From Modicisalibacter ilicicola DSM 19980 (GTDB lineage Bacteria; Pseudomonadota; Gammaproteobacteria; Pseudomonadales; Halomonadaceae): 64,000 nt of DNA. This document shows, one piece after another, positions 50,728-60,000 of the stretch. Each line of letters opens with the position of its first letter. Position 1 is the first letter of the stretch. The notes beneath the pieces are model-generated. The model was not told the DNA's origin and ran no database searches. It saw only the letters and a list, made by a program, of their open reading frames with translations. The stretch is taken from positions 1 to 64,000 of the forward strand of contig NZ_FQUJ01000013.1 in the NCBI RefSeq assembly GCF_900128925.1, written 5' to 3'. The translations under genes were made by a program, and so were the position numbers.

Positions 50728-51509
50728 CAGAGCTCTCCAAACATCAGCGTTGTCAGCACGAAATCCAGCCCGAGCACGGCCAGGGAGGAATAGACCACGG
50801 TGCGGGTCGTGGCACGGGAAATCCCTTCCGAGGTGGGAATGAGATCATAGCCCTGGAACACGGCGATCCAGGTGACCACCAGGGCAAAGACCAGGCTCTT
50901 GACCAGCCCGTTGCCGATGTCCTCGATGAAATCGACACTGCCTTGCATGTTGCTCCAGTAGGAGCCCTCGAACACGCCCAGCCACTCCACGCCGACCAGA
51001 TAGCCGCCCCAGATGCCCACGACGCTGAAACCGATGGTCAGCAGCGGCAGGGAGACGAACCCCGCCCAGAGGCGCGGCGCCACCACGCGGCGCAGCGGGT
51101 CGACACCGATCATCTCCATGCTGGTCAGCTGTTCGGTGGCCTTCATCAGCCCGATCTCGGCGGTCAAGGCAGAACCGGCGCGTCCGGCGAACAGCAGTGC
51201 CGCGACCACCGGGGCCAGTTCGCGCAGCAGCGACAGGGCGACCATCTGTCCCAGCGCGTCCTCGGCCCCGAAATCGACCAATATGGTATAGCCCTGCAGC
51301 CCCAGCACCATGCCGATGAACAGGCCCGACACCAGCACGATGGCCAGCGACATCACGCCGATGAAGTGCATCTGGCGCAACCAGAGATGAAACCCCGAGC
51401 GCGTCGGCAGCCCCACGCTCGCCTGAAAGAGGAACATGCCGGCACGCCCCAGCGCCTCGATCATGTCCAGCGTGGCGCTGCCCAGGGCCGTGACCCGTCG
51501 TTTATTCAT
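50727..51509 (-). CDS. mlaE: Mla system permease MlaE
   Basis: 260 residues, five or so membrane helices. MlaE/permease signatures [32 protein letters not shown] and [22 protein letters not shown]. Inner-membrane core of MlaFEDB. Overlaps mlaF by four bases and mlaD by one. Confidence 0.96.
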   Translation of the reverse strand: MNKRRVTALGSATLDMIEALGRAGMFLFQASVGLPTRSGFHLWLRQMHFIGVMSLAIVLVSGLFIGMVLGLQGYTILVDFGAEDALGQMVALSLLRELAPVVAALLFAGRAGSALTAEIGLMKATEQLTSMEMIGVDPLRRVVAPRLWAGFVSLPLLTIGFSVVGIWGGYLVGVEWLGVFEGSYWSNMQGSVDFIEDIGNGLVKSLVFALVVTWIAVFQGYDLIPTSEGISRATTRTVVYSSLAVLGLDFVLTTLMFGEL

Positions 51510-52324
51510 CGCCCCACCCTTTCGTCGAGGATATCGCTGTAATAGTCCGGTGCCGGGTAGTGGAAGGGCACCGGGCCGTCCGGCTCGCCATGGATGAACT
51601 GGCTGACCCGGGGGTCGCGGTCCACGTCCAGATTGGCCGGCGTGCCGTGCGCCATGACCCGGCCGTCGGAGATCACATAGACGTAATCCGCGATGGATAG
51701 GGTTTCCTTGATATCGTGGGAGACCACCACGGCGGTCAGGCCGAGCGCCTGGTTGACCTTCTTGATCAACTCCACCAGCACGCCCATGGAGATGGGATCC
51801 TGGCCGACGAAGGGCTCGTCGTAGAGGATCAATTCCGGGTCCAGGGCGACCGCCCGAGCCAGCGCGACGCGGCGCAGCATGCCGCCGGAAAGCTCGGAGG
51901 GCATCAGGTTACGCGCGCCGCGCAAGCCCACCGCCTCGAGCTTCATCAATACGACATCGCGGACCATTGCCTCGGGCAGATCGGTGTGCACACGCAACGG
52001 AAAGGCGACATTCTCGAAGACACTGAGATCGGAAAACAGCGCACCACTCTGAAACAGCATGCCCATGCGCCGGCGCAGCCGAAAGAGCTCGCGCCGGGGC
52101 AGGCGGTGGACGTCGTGGCCATCGATTCGCACGCGGCCGGCATCCGGGTAGAGCTGTCCACCGATCAGCTTGAGCAAGGTGGTCTTGCCGGAACCACTGG
52201 GCCCCATGATCGCGGTGATCTTACCGCGAGGTATCTGCAGATCGACCCCGCGAAAGATCTCTTTCTCGCCACGGGAAAAATGGACTCCCTCGACCTCGAC
52301 GAATTGCGGGTCATTCATCATCAC
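51506..52324 (-). CDS. mlaF: Mla system ABC ATPase MlaF
   Basis: 272 residues (two or three alternative ATGs at the very start). Walker [12 protein letters not shown], signature [14 protein letters not shown], Walker [14 protein letters not shown] and switch His in VVVSHDIKE. Powers phospholipid transport that keeps the outer leaflet free of phospholipid. Head of mlaFEDCB-ibaG-murA-hisG-hisD. The divergent gap to kdsD holds the kdsD promoter. A TACAAT lies about 30 bases upstream of mlaF, without a good -35. Confidence 0.95.
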   Translation of the reverse strand: MMMNDPQFVEVEGVHFSRGEKEIFRGVDLQIPRGKITAIMGPSGSGKTTLLKLIGGQLYPDAGRVRIDGHDVHRLPRRELFRLRRRMGMLFQSGALFSDLSVFENVAFPLRVHTDLPEAMVRDVVLMKLEAVGLRGARNLMPSELSGGMLRRVALARAVALDPELILYDEPFVGQDPISMGVLVELIKKVNQALGLTAVVVSHDIKETLSIADYVYVISDGRVMAHGTPANLDVDRDPRVSQFIHGEPDGPVPFHYPAPDYYSDILDERVGR

Positions 52325-52400
52325 GGTCCACCAGAAAAATTATCGAACATTGTATCCTAACTCATCCCGACCTCGCCAGCACGAGCTGATGGCAGCGCAC

Positions 52401-52429
52401 TTGCAAGCGATACGAGCAATGCGTTTAAT
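52401..52429 (+). promoter_or_regulatory. Candidate kdsD promoter
   Basis: TTGCAA (52401-52406), 17-base spacer, TTTAAT (52424-52429). It lies in the mlaF-kdsD divergent region, giving a leader of about 120 bases to the preferred kdsD start. Confidence 0.55.
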
Positions 52430-52557
52430 GGCGCCCACTGCTGGACATCCGGGCGTTGTAAGATTCATTGGCATGAACCGTGTCGCCCGCGGAAAGCCAC
52501 CGCGACGAGATGGAGGCTTCTCCTTCGAATCCAACTGTCAACGGGGCACGCTTAGCG

Positions 52558-53544
52558 ATGAACGCCAACACCAACGCCAACTATCCCTTTCGGGCCAGCG
52601 CGCGCCGCACTCTCGACCTGGAGCAGCGCGCGGTCGCCGCCCTGGACGCCAAGCTATCCGAGGACTTCGACCAGGCCTGCCGACTGATCCTGGCGTGTCC
52701 GGGGCGTGTCGTGGTCACCGGGATGGGCAAGTCGGGGCACATCGCCCGCAAGGTCGCCGCGACCCTGGCGAGTACCGGTACGCCCGCCTTCTTCGTCCAT
52801 CCCGGCGAGGCCAGCCATGGCGACCTGGGCATGATCACCGCCAAGGATGTGGTGCTTGCCCTGTCCAATTCCGGTGAAACCGACGAGATCACCGCCCTGC
52901 TTCCCCTGCTCAAGCGCATGGGGGCCCCCCTGATCAGCATGACCGGGCGCCCCGGCTCCACCCTGGCCCGCCATGCCCAGGCGCATCTCGATGCGGGTGT
53001 CGAGCGCGAGGCCTGCCCCCTGGACCTGGCACCGACGTCGTCGACCACCGCCGCCCTGGCACTCGGCGATGCCCTGGCCGTGGCTCTGCTCGAGGCACGC
53101 GGCTTCACCGCCGAGGAGTTCGCCCTCTCCCACCCGGGGGGCAGCCTGGGCCGGCGCCTGCTGCTCAAGGTTGAGGACCTGATGCATAGCGGGGAGCGCC
53201 TGCCCAAGGTGGCGATGGGCAGCCCGCTGAAGGACGCCCTGCTCGAGATCACCCACAAGGGGCTGGGCTTCACTTGCGTCGTCGACGAGGGCGATCGCCT
53301 GATCGGCGTCTTCACCGATGGTGACTTGCGGCGCACCCTCGACCAGCACGCCGACTTGCGCGCCCTGCGCGTCGACGAGGTCATGACCCGAGGCGGCAAG
53401 CGCATTCCGCCGGGCATGCTGGCCGCCGAGGCGGTCAAGATCATGGAAGACAATCGCATCACCGCCCTGGCCGTGGTCGACGAACAGGAGCGCCCCATCG
53501 GCGCCCTGCACATGCACGACCTGCTGATCAGCGGCGTCATCTAA
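52558..53544 (+). CDS. kdsD: Arabinose-5-phosphate isomerase KdsD
   Basis: Converts ribulose-5-phosphate to arabinose-5-phosphate for Kdo synthesis. 328 residues from ATG 52558, the E. coli length. SIS domain (VVVTGMGKSGHIARKVAATLASTGTPAFFVHP, LSNSGETDEI) is followed by two CBS domains (VEDLMHSGERLPKV, FTDGDLRRTL, VDEVMTRGGKRIPP). Upstream in-frame ATGs at 52480 and 52510 lack ribosome-binding sites and conservation. First of the LPS genes kdsD-kdsC-lptC-lptA-lptB. Confidence 0.94.
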   Translation: MNANTNANYPFRASARRTLDLEQRAVAALDAKLSEDFDQACRLILACPGRVVVTGMGKSGHIARKVAATLASTGTPAFFVHPGEASHGDLGMITAKDVVLALSNSGETDEITALLPLLKRMGAPLISMTGRPGSTLARHAQAHLDAGVEREACPLDLAPTSSTTAALALGDALAVALLEARGFTAEEFALSHPGGSLGRRLLLKVEDLMHSGERLPKVAMGSPLKDALLEITHKGLGFTCVVDEGDRLIGVFTDGDLRRTLDQHADLRALRVDEVMTRGGKRIPPGMLAAEAVKIMEDNRITALAVVDEQERPIGALHMHDLLISGVI

Positions 53545-53555
53545 AGGAATCCAGC

Positions 53556-54113
53556 ATGGCATCTCACTCACGCTCGAACAGTTCCGCCATGATCGAACGC
53601 GCGCGACACATTCGCCTGCTGGCCCTCGACGTGGACGGGGTGATGACCGACGGACGCCTCTATTTCCAGGCCGACGGTCAGGAAACCAAGGTCTTCAACA
53701 CCCAGGATGGCCTGGGCATCAAGCTGCTCCGCCAGGCGGGCATCGAGGTCGCCCTGATCACCGGGCGTCAATCGACAATGGTCACCCGGCGTGCCGAAGC
53801 CCTGGGCATCGCGCATGTCATCCAGGGGCGGGATGACAAGCTTCAGGCATTGAAATCCCTGGCCTCGAGCCTGAACATGGCATTCGATCACATTGCTTAC
53901 TGCGGTGACGACCTGCCCGATCTCGCGGCAATCAAGCGCGCCGGCCTGGGCATCAGCGTGCCCAACGCGCCTGCCTACATCCGCGAGCATGCCGACTGGG
54001 TCACCGAGCACGGCGGAGGACATGGTGCTGTGCGCGAAATCTGCGATACCCTGCTGGAGCTGCAAGGTCACTGGGCGACGGTGCTCGACACCTACGTGAC
54101 GGGACGAGGCTGA
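53556..54113 (+). CDS. kdsC: Kdo-8-phosphate phosphatase KdsC
   Basis: 185-residue HAD phosphatase of the tetrameric KDO8P phosphatase type without a cap domain. Nucleophile motif LALDVDGVMTDG, motif II LITGR, conserved Lys in DDKLQALK and motif III YCGDDLPDLAAI. Releases Kdo from Kdo-8-phosphate. Eleven bases after kdsD; lptC starts one base after its stop. Confidence 0.96.
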   Translation: MASHSRSNSSAMIERARHIRLLALDVDGVMTDGRLYFQADGQETKVFNTQDGLGIKLLRQAGIEVALITGRQSTMVTRRAEALGIAHVIQGRDDKLQALKSLASSLNMAFDHIAYCGDDLPDLAAIKRAGLGISVPNAPAYIREHADWVTEHGGGHGAVREICDTLLELQGHWATVLDTYVTGRG

Positions 54114-54114
54114 G

Positions 54115-54702
54115 GTGGCCCTGAGGATCCCCAGACCACCCGCCAGGCTCTGGCTGGCCCTGCTCGTGCTGGCCCTGGGCGGCGTGCTGACGGTCATCGA
54201 GCAACGCGACGTGTCGTTGCCCGGGCCGGTGCCGACCGACGCCGCCGGCGAACCCGACTTCTATCTCGAGGGCGCCCGGATGACGCGCTTCGATGCGCAG
54301 GGCAAGCCACATCAGCGTCTCGAGACACCGCGCCTGGTACACACCCCGGCCGATGACGTGATTCGCGCCACGACGCCCGATATACGCCTCTACGACGACG
54401 AAGGCCGCACCTGGTTCGCCAGTGCCGACAAGGGCCGCCTGGGCCCCGGTGGCAACCCCCTGACCCTCGAGGGCGATGCCTGGCTCGAGGCGCCCGACGA
54501 GGGGTGGCGACTCGACACCGAGGTGCTGGTCTACGATACCGAGGAAGGCCATGCCTGGAGCGAGAGCGAGGCGCGGCTCAGCCAGCACCAGCAGCGCGTG
54601 CGAGGTGAACGCTTCGACGCCTGGATCGACGAGGCGCGCATGCGCCTGACCGACAACGTGCGTGGAGTGCATCCCCCCATCGACAAGGAAACTGACTCAT
54701 GA
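54115..54702 (+). CDS. lptC: LPS export protein LptC
   Basis: 195 residues from GTG 54115. N-terminal membrane helix (LWLALLVLALGGVLTVI) and a periplasmic beta-jellyroll (FYLEGARMTRFDAQGKPHQRLETPRLVHTP). LptC receives LPS from LptB2FG and hands it to LptA. The stop overlaps the lptA ATG (ATGA). Confidence 0.92.
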   Translation: MALRIPRPPARLWLALLVLALGGVLTVIEQRDVSLPGPVPTDAAGEPDFYLEGARMTRFDAQGKPHQRLETPRLVHTPADDVIRATTPDIRLYDDEGRTWFASADKGRLGPGGNPLTLEGDAWLEAPDEGWRLDTEVLVYDTEEGHAWSESEARLSQHQQRVRGERFDAWIDEARMRLTDNVRGVHPPIDKETDS

Positions 54703-55232
54703 TGCGACAGACCCTCGCCCGGGCAGTGCTGACCCTGATCGGCCTGGCGCTCTACGGCACGGCCAGCCTGACGGCTCACGCCCTGGAAAGCGACGCCAGC
54801 GCCCCCATCGAGATCGCCGCGGACCGGCTCGATCTCGATGACAGAGCCGGCACGGCCGTCTATACCGGTAATGTCGACATGCAGCAAGGCAGCATGAAGC
54901 TGACCGCGGCTCGGGTCGAGATCGAACGCAACGCCCAGGGTGAAGTTGCCCGGGTCACCGCCATCGGCGAGGGCTCCCGGGCCTACATCGAACAGAAACC
55001 CGCGCCAGAGGACCCGGTGGTCAAGGGCTGGGGAGAGACCATCGTCTACCATGCCGGCGAACGGCGCGTGGAACTGATACGCCAGGCGGAGCTCCACCAA
55101 GGCGGCGACACCTTCAACGGTGCCTATGTGGAGTACTTCCTCGATCGACGTCAGGTCCAGGCACGCTCCGAGTCCGAGGGGGGCGCCAAGCAGCGGGTGC
55201 GGATGACGCTGACCCCGCAGACGACAGAGTAG
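54699..55232 (+). CDS. lptA: LPS periplasmic bridge protein LptA
   Basis: 177 residues with a signal peptide cleaved after TAHA. The OstA-like jellyroll ([39 protein letters not shown] in pieces) stacks into the bridge that carries LPS across the periplasm. Eleven bases before lptB. Usual length (about 185 in E. coli). Confidence 0.94.
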   Translation: MMRQTLARAVLTLIGLALYGTASLTAHALESDASAPIEIAADRLDLDDRAGTAVYTGNVDMQQGSMKLTAARVEIERNAQGEVARVTAIGEGSRAYIEQKPAPEDPVVKGWGETIVYHAGERRVELIRQAELHQGGDTFNGAYVEYFLDRRQVQARSESEGGAKQRVRMTLTPQTTE

Positions 55233-55243
55233 GAACGTTCCGG

Positions 55244-55969
55244 ATGAAGACGCTTTCAGCCAGCCACTTGGCCAAGAGTTACAAGAACCGGCGCGTGGTG
55301 CAGGACATCAGCCTCTCCATCGCCCAGGGCAGCATCGTCGGCCTGCTGGGCCCCAACGGCGCCGGCAAGACCACCTCGTTCTACATGATCGTGGGACTGG
55401 TCAAGGCCGATGCCGGCGAGGTCGCCATCGACGACCAGGACCTCACCTCCGCGCCCATGCATCATCGGGCGCGGGCAGGCATCGGCTACCTGCCCCAGGA
55501 AGCCTCGGTCTTTCGCAAGCTGTCGGTCGCGGACAATATCCTGGCCATCCTGGAGACCCGCAAGGACCTCGACAAGGCAGGGCGGCATGCCCAGCTCGAG
55601 CACCTGCTCGAGGAGTTCCACATCGACCACATCCGCGACAACATGGGAATGAGCCTGTCCGGCGGCGAGCGTCGCCGGGTCGAGATCGCCCGCTCCCTGG
55701 CCACCGAGCCTGCCTTCATCCTGCTCGACGAGCCCTTTGCCGGGGTCGATCCGATCTCGGTCGGCGAAATCAAGAGCATCATCCGACAACTGCGCGAGCG
55801 CGGTATCGGCATCCTGATCACCGATCACAACGTGCGCGAGACCCTGGACATCTGCGACAACGCCTATATCGTCGGCGACGGCAAGATCATCGCCGAGGGC
55901 AGTGCCGAGGCGATTCTGGCCAGCCAGAAGGTACGCGAGGTCTATCTGGGCAATGAGTTCCGCCTCTAG
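55244..55969 (+). CDS. lptB: LPS export ABC ATPase LptB
   Basis: 241 residues. Walker [17 protein letters not shown], signature [16 protein letters not shown], Walker [14 protein letters not shown] and switch His in [10 protein letters not shown]. Drives LPS extraction with LptF and LptG (not in this window). Followed by 151 bases carrying a sigma-54 promoter and then rpoN. Confidence 0.97.
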   Translation: MKTLSASHLAKSYKNRRVVQDISLSIAQGSIVGLLGPNGAGKTTSFYMIVGLVKADAGEVAIDDQDLTSAPMHHRARAGIGYLPQEASVFRKLSVADNILAILETRKDLDKAGRHAQLEHLLEEFHIDHIRDNMGMSLSGGERRRVEIARSLATEPAFILLDEPFAGVDPISVGEIKSIIRQLRERGIGILITDHNVRETLDICDNAYIVGDGKIIAEGSAEAILASQKVREVYLGNEFRL

Positions 55970-56034
55970 CCAGGACGCACCGCCCTCGGTCCCGCGCAGC
56001 TTACCAACCAAACCTCAAAGCATTAGTTTACTAG

Positions 56035-56050
56035 TGGCACGATTATTGCT
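56035..56050 (+). promoter_or_regulatory. Sigma-54 (-24/-12) promoter upstream of rpoN
   Basis: TGGCACGATTATTGCT matches the consensus TGGCACG-N4-TTGCW at every defined position, with GG and GC at the correct spacing. It points toward rpoN, whose ATG is 70 bases downstream. Such promoters need an AAA+ activator protein; no activator gene is in the window and I could not identify an upstream activator site. Confidence 0.8.
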
Positions 56051-56120
56051 TTTTGTGCTTGCAAGCAGCCTCGGGCGACGCTAACGTGGTCTCAAATCAC
56101 GACAGCGACCTCCGTTCATT

Positions 56121-57542
56121 ATGGTAATGAAACCGACGCTGCAGCTGCGTGTCGGCACCCAGCTGACCATGACGCCCCAACTGCAGCAGGCCATCCAGCT
56201 ATTGCAGTTGTCCACGCTCGACCTGCGTCAGGAAATTCAGCAGGCGCTGGAATCCAATCCGATGCTGGAGCTCGACGAGGCCTATGGCGAACAGGCCACG
56301 ACCGAAGCCGGCGAGGAGCAGTGGGCAAACGACATTCCCGACGAGCTGGTGACCGACAGCGAATGGTCGGACACCTATCAGGATGTCGCCCCGAGCCGGG
56401 CCGGGGGGGAGGAAGGGCCTGACATCGAGCGCAACGTGATCGGCCTGAGCCTGCGCGACCATCTCCAATGGCAGCTCGACATGTCCGACATGTCGCCCCG
56501 CAGCCGTCAGATCGCCGACAGCCTGATCGACTCGATCTCGCCGGCGGGCTATCTCGAGGCCAGCCTCGACGATTTGACGGATGGCCTCAGGAACCAGGGG
56601 CTTGCCGGCCTCAAGGCCAGCGAAGTGGAGCAGATCCTGCTGCGTGTGCAACAGTTCGAGCCGACCGGCGTCGCGGCCCGGGATCTGCGCGAGTGCCTGC
56701 TGCTGCAGCTCGGCGCCCTGGACGACGACACGCCATTGCTGCCCCAGGCCAAGCGTCTGGTACGTCAGTTCCTGGAAGCCTTGGCCGGCAACGACCGCAA
56801 GATGCTCAAGCGGCGCCTGAGCCTCGACGATGCCCAGCTGGACAGCGTCATCGCGCTGGTTCGCACCCTCGACCCACGCCCGGGCCAGGCGTTCGACCAT
56901 CACAGCGACAGTTATGTCACGCCGGACCTCATCGCCCGCCACACCGCCCAGGGCTGGCGTATCGAGCTCAACCCCGAGGCCCTGCCGCGCCTGCGCATCC
57001 AGCCGGATTACGCGGCGCTGATTCGCCGGGCCGACAGAAGCAGCGACAATGCCTTCATGAAGCAGCATCTACAGGAAGCGCGCTGGCTCATGAAAAGCTT
57101 GTCCAGCCGCAACGATACGCTGCTCAGGGTGGGTCGCGAGATCATGAGCCACCAGCTCGATTTTCTCGAACGCGGCGAAGAGGCCATGAAACCCCTGATC
57201 CTGGCGGACATCGCGCAGATCGTGGAGATGCACGAATCGACCATCTCCCGGGTTACCACCCAGAAGTTCATCCATACGCCGCGCGGGGTCTTCGAGCTCA
57301 AGTACTTCTTCTCGAGCCATGTCGGTGGCGGGGAAAACGAGGGAGACGCCTACTCCAGTACCGCCATTCGCGCTCGGCTCAAGAAGATGATCGGCGAGGA
57401 ATCGCCTCGCAAGCCGCTCTCCGACAGCAAGCTGGTCGATCTGCTCGCCGAGGATGGCATCAAAGTGGCGCGTCGTACCGTCGCCAAGTATCGGGAGGCG
57501 CTGGGCATCCCTTCCTCCAGCGATCGCAAGCGCCTGGCCTGA
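56121..57542 (+). CDS. rpoN: RNA polymerase sigma-54 factor RpoN
   Basis: 473 residues. N-terminal Gln/Leu-rich activator region (QLTMTPQLQQAIQLLQLSTLDLRQEI), acidic linker, core-binding domain, HTH (ESTISRVTTQKFIHTPRGVFELKYFFS) and the RpoN box ARRTVAKYRE that reads the -24 element. Required for nitrogen-responsive and many motility or pilus genes. An ATG two codons in (56127) is an equal start. Its own upstream region carries a consensus sigma-54 promoter. Confidence 0.97.
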   Translation: MVMKPTLQLRVGTQLTMTPQLQQAIQLLQLSTLDLRQEIQQALESNPMLELDEAYGEQATTEAGEEQWANDIPDELVTDSEWSDTYQDVAPSRAGGEEGPDIERNVIGLSLRDHLQWQLDMSDMSPRSRQIADSLIDSISPAGYLEASLDDLTDGLRNQGLAGLKASEVEQILLRVQQFEPTGVAARDLRECLLLQLGALDDDTPLLPQAKRLVRQFLEALAGNDRKMLKRRLSLDDAQLDSVIALVRTLDPRPGQAFDHHSDSYVTPDLIARHTAQGWRIELNPEALPRLRIQPDYAALIRRADRSSDNAFMKQHLQEARWLMKSLSSRNDTLLRVGREIMSHQLDFLERGEEAMKPLILADIAQIVEMHESTISRVTTQKFIHTPRGVFELKYFFSSHVGGGENEGDAYSSTAIRARLKKMIGEESPRKPLSDSKLVDLLAEDGIKVARRTVAKYREALGIPSSSDRKRLA

Positions 57543-57592
57543 ACCACGCCCCCTGTCGCCGCGTCATCGCGTCCGACCGCACCAATGCCACT

Positions 57593-57617
57593 GCCGGCAC
57601 GGACATAGCGTGCCGGC
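57593..57617 (+). terminator. Hairpin between rpoN and hpf
   Basis: GCCGGCACG GACATAG CGTGCCGGC is a perfect 9-bp GC-rich stem with a 7-base loop, 51 bases past the rpoN stop, followed by GGGGGTTTGC. It may attenuate readthrough. A TACAAT at 57645-57650 just downstream could be the -10 of a separate hpf promoter, though the -35 is poor. Confidence 0.45.
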
Positions 57618-57682
57618 GGGGGTTTGCTAAGCTTCAAAAAGGGTTACAATCTTCGGACCATTTGCAGCAAGAGGAGCGTGCC

Positions 57683-57991
57683 ATGCAAGTCAACATCACT
57701 GGCCATCATGTCGAACTGACCGACGCACTGCGTGATTACGTGAACGAGAAACTCGCGCGTCTGGAGCGGCATTACGACAACATCACGCGCGTTCAGGTAA
57801 CCCTGTCGGTCGAGAAGGAGCGCCATCAGGCGGCCTGCACGCTACACGCAGCCGGTGCCGACCTGCATGCCGAAGCCGAGAATGGCGACATGTATGCAGC
57901 CATTGATGCATTGGCCGACAAGCTTGACCGCCAGCTCGTCAAGCACAAGGAAAAAACCCAGGCCCGCGCCCAGGGCGCCGGCGCTCGCTGA
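57683..57991 (+). CDS. hpf: Ribosome hibernation promoting factor HPF
   Basis: 102 residues, short-form HPF (MQVNITGHHVELTDALRDYVNEKLARLERHYDNI in pieces). Binds the 30S decoding channel and, with RMF, forms 100S dimers in stationary phase. GAGGAG seven bases before the ATG. The basic C-terminus (KHKEKTQARAQGAGAR) is typical. Encoded between rpoN and ptsN as in E. coli. Confidence 0.95.
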   Translation: MQVNITGHHVELTDALRDYVNEKLARLERHYDNITRVQVTLSVEKERHQAACTLHAAGADLHAEAENGDMYAAIDALADKLDRQLVKHKEKTQARAQGAGAR

Positions 57992-57999
57992 CCTTGCCA

Positions 58000-58497
58000 A
58001 TGTCTCTGGAAACCATCCTGCCTCCCGAGCGCGCGCTCTTCGCGGTGCCCGGGGGGAGCAAGAAACGGGTGCTGGAATTCTTCAGCACCTTCATCGCGCA
58101 GAACACCCCCAGCCTGGACAGCCAAGAAGTCTTCGGTCGCCTGATAGGCCGGGAAAAGCTGGGCAGCACCGGCATCGGGAACGGCGTGGCCATCCCTCAT
58201 GCGCGGGACCCCCATTGCAAAGCCCCCGTTGCCGGCTTCCTCAAGCTGCAGGAACCGATCAACTTCGATGCCATCGATGGCGAGCCCGTGGACCTGATGT
58301 TCATCCTGCTGGTCCCCGAGGCCGCCGACGACACCCATCTGGCGCTGCTTGCCCAGGTGGCCAGCCTGATGAACGATGCCGAGACTCGCTCGCATCTACG
58401 CAAGAGCGAAAGCCAGAGCCAGCTCTACGATACGCTGATCCACGCCATTCGCGGCCTCGAGGATGCAAAAAACGGTGATGCAGGGAATCCTTCCTAG
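58000..58497 (+). CDS. ptsN: Nitrogen-PTS enzyme IIA PtsN
   Basis: 165 residues, PTS EIIA type 2 (mannitol/fructose) domain. Phosphorylated His67 is in NGVAIPHAR. Receives phosphate from NPr and regulates potassium uptake and stress responses rather than sugar import. ATG 58000 has only a weak ribosome-binding site; it may depend on translation from hpf, nine bases upstream. A miniature element follows before rapZ. Confidence 0.93.
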   Translation: MSLETILPPERALFAVPGGSKKRVLEFFSTFIAQNTPSLDSQEVFGRLIGREKLGSTGIGNGVAIPHARDPHCKAPVAGFLKLQEPINFDAIDGEPVDLMFILLVPEAADDTHLALLAQVASLMNDAETRSHLRKSESQSQLYDTLIHAIRGLEDAKNGDAGNPS

Positions 58498-58541
58498 ATC
58501 GCAGGTATCATCGGCATCGGCTTGAATCATCCTGGCCCTAA

Positions 58542-58684
58542 GGAATTGCTGAATAAATCGCCGAACGAAATGAAGTGCAAGGCGCACGGAGCGCAGAAAA
58601 CGAGACATAACATGGGGTTAGGCGAGTTTTCTAGCACCGCGCAACGCAGCAATTCGTTCGTGTAGGCATTTATGCAGTGATTCC
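58542..58684. mobile_element. Miniature inverted-repeat element between ptsN and rapZ
   Basis: 143 bp bounded by imperfect terminal repeats (GGAATTGCTGAATAAAT at left; GGAATCACTGCATAAAT at right, other strand) and flanked by CTAA at 58538-58541 and 58685-58688. A 4-bp YTAR duplication is the hallmark of the IS5 group of IS5-family elements. Inner arms CGAACGAA (58562-58569)/TTCGTTCG (58653-58660) and AGAAAAC/GTTTTCT further in make it fold as one hairpin. No coding capacity for a transposase. It separates rapZ-npr from the rest of the rpoN operon. Confidence 0.85.
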
Positions 58685-58718
58685 CTAACAGCTTCGAGTC
58701 AATCACAGGGGCGCCATC

Positions 58719-59615
58719 ATGCAGCTCGTGATCATCAGTGGCCGGTCCGGTTCCGGAAAATCCATCGCCCTGCAGGCGCTGGAGGACCTGGGGTTCTACG
58801 CCATCGACAACCTGCCCGCCATGCTGCTCGATGACTTGATCGACGAACTGCAGCAGGACGAGGCACGACGCTCGAACATCGCGGTCAGTATCGATGCACG
58901 CAATCTGCCGACGGCCCTCAAGCGCTTCCCGTCGCTGCTCGAGGAAATCCGCATGCGCAGCATCGATTGCCATGTGGTCTATCTCACCGCCGAAAACAAG
59001 ATCCTGCTCGAGCGCTACTCGGCGACGCGTCGCCGCCACCCCTTGACCCGGGACAGCCAGATGACCCTGGCCGAGGCGATCGAGTCGGAAGAGCACGCCC
59101 TGGCCCGGATCCGTGACCTGGCCGACCTGGTGATCGACACCTCGCAGCTCTCGGTTCACGACCTTCGCGGGCGCATCGCCAAGCAGGTCGCTCACCACTC
59201 CAGCGACCAGCTGACCCTGACCTTCGAATCCTTCGGATTCAAGCGTGGCGTACCGCTGGACGCCGATACCGTGTTCGATGCCCGCTGCCTGCCCAATCCC
59301 TACTGGGACCCGCAATTGCGCCCGTACGATGGGCGTGACGGCGAGATCGTCGCCTTCCTGGAGAGCTATTCCGATGTCGTCGCGATGGCCGACGACATTC
59401 GCGGCTGGCTGGAGCGTTGGCTGCCGGCCTATGTCGCCAGCAATCGCAGCTATCTGACGGTCGCCATCGGCTGCACCGGCGGCCAGCATCGCTCCGTCTA
59501 CCTGTGCGAGCGGCTGGCCCATCATTTCGCCGGCGAGTTTCGGGTACGTCTTCGTCACCGCGAGCTGGGCGTTCTCACTGCCGTGGGGAGCGACGAATGG
59601 CCCGGCGTGAACTGA
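58719..59615 (+). CDS. rapZ: RNase adapter protein RapZ
   Basis: 298 residues. Walker A GRSGSGKS (8-15), a P-loop kinase-like N-domain (ALEDLGFYAIDNLPAMLLDDL) and the C-terminal RNA-binding domain with VAIGCTGGQHRSVYLCE. In E. coli RapZ senses glucosamine-6-phosphate and directs RNase E to the sRNA GlmZ, controlling cell-wall precursor supply. The 3' end overlaps npr by 19 bases. Its upstream region is a mobile element, so expression may be separate from ptsN. Confidence 0.96.
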   Translation: MQLVIISGRSGSGKSIALQALEDLGFYAIDNLPAMLLDDLIDELQQDEARRSNIAVSIDARNLPTALKRFPSLLEEIRMRSIDCHVVYLTAENKILLERYSATRRRHPLTRDSQMTLAEAIESEEHALARIRDLADLVIDTSQLSVHDLRGRIAKQVAHHSSDQLTLTFESFGFKRGVPLDADTVFDARCLPNPYWDPQLRPYDGRDGEIVAFLESYSDVVAMADDIRGWLERWLPAYVASNRSYLTVAIGCTGGQHRSVYLCERLAHHFAGEFRVRLRHRELGVLTAVGSDEWPGVN

Positions 59616-59866
59616 CGCTGACCAACCGCCGCGGATTGCATGCACGCGCGGCCACCAAGCTGGTGCAGTGCTGCCAGCCCTTTGACGCCCAGGTGACCAT
59701 TCACCACCAGGGTCGCAGCGCCCAGGCGGACAACATCATGTCGCTGCTGATGCTCGCCGCCCCCTGCGGAAGCGTGCTGCTGATCGAGGTCGAGGGCCCC
59801 CAGGCCGCGGAAGTCCTCACGGCGCTGGAAGCGCTCTTCGAGGCACGCTTCGACGAGGATAGCTGA
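59597..59866 (+). CDS. ptsO: Nitrogen-PTS phosphocarrier NPr (HPr-like)
   Basis: 89 residues. Phosphorylated His15 is in NRRGLHARAATKLV. The position equivalent to the regulatory Ser46 of HPr is Asn46 (ADNIMSLLML), arguing for NPr rather than a sugar-PTS HPr. Passes phosphate from EI-Ntr to PtsN. ATG lies inside rapZ (19-base overlap). Confidence 0.93.
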   Translation: MARRELTLTNRRGLHARAATKLVQCCQPFDAQVTIHHQGRSAQADNIMSLLMLAAPCGSVLLIEVEGPQAAEVLTALEALFEARFDEDS

Positions 59867-60000
59867 CCCCCCTTCTCTCCTCGCCCATGGCAGTGTTGTG
59901 GGCGCTTATTTATCGAACAGCGTTCTCTTTTATTCGCCCCCCTCCCTGGCGATGCTAGAATGGCGCGAAACCCGCGGTACGACAAAGGACGCCGACTGCC

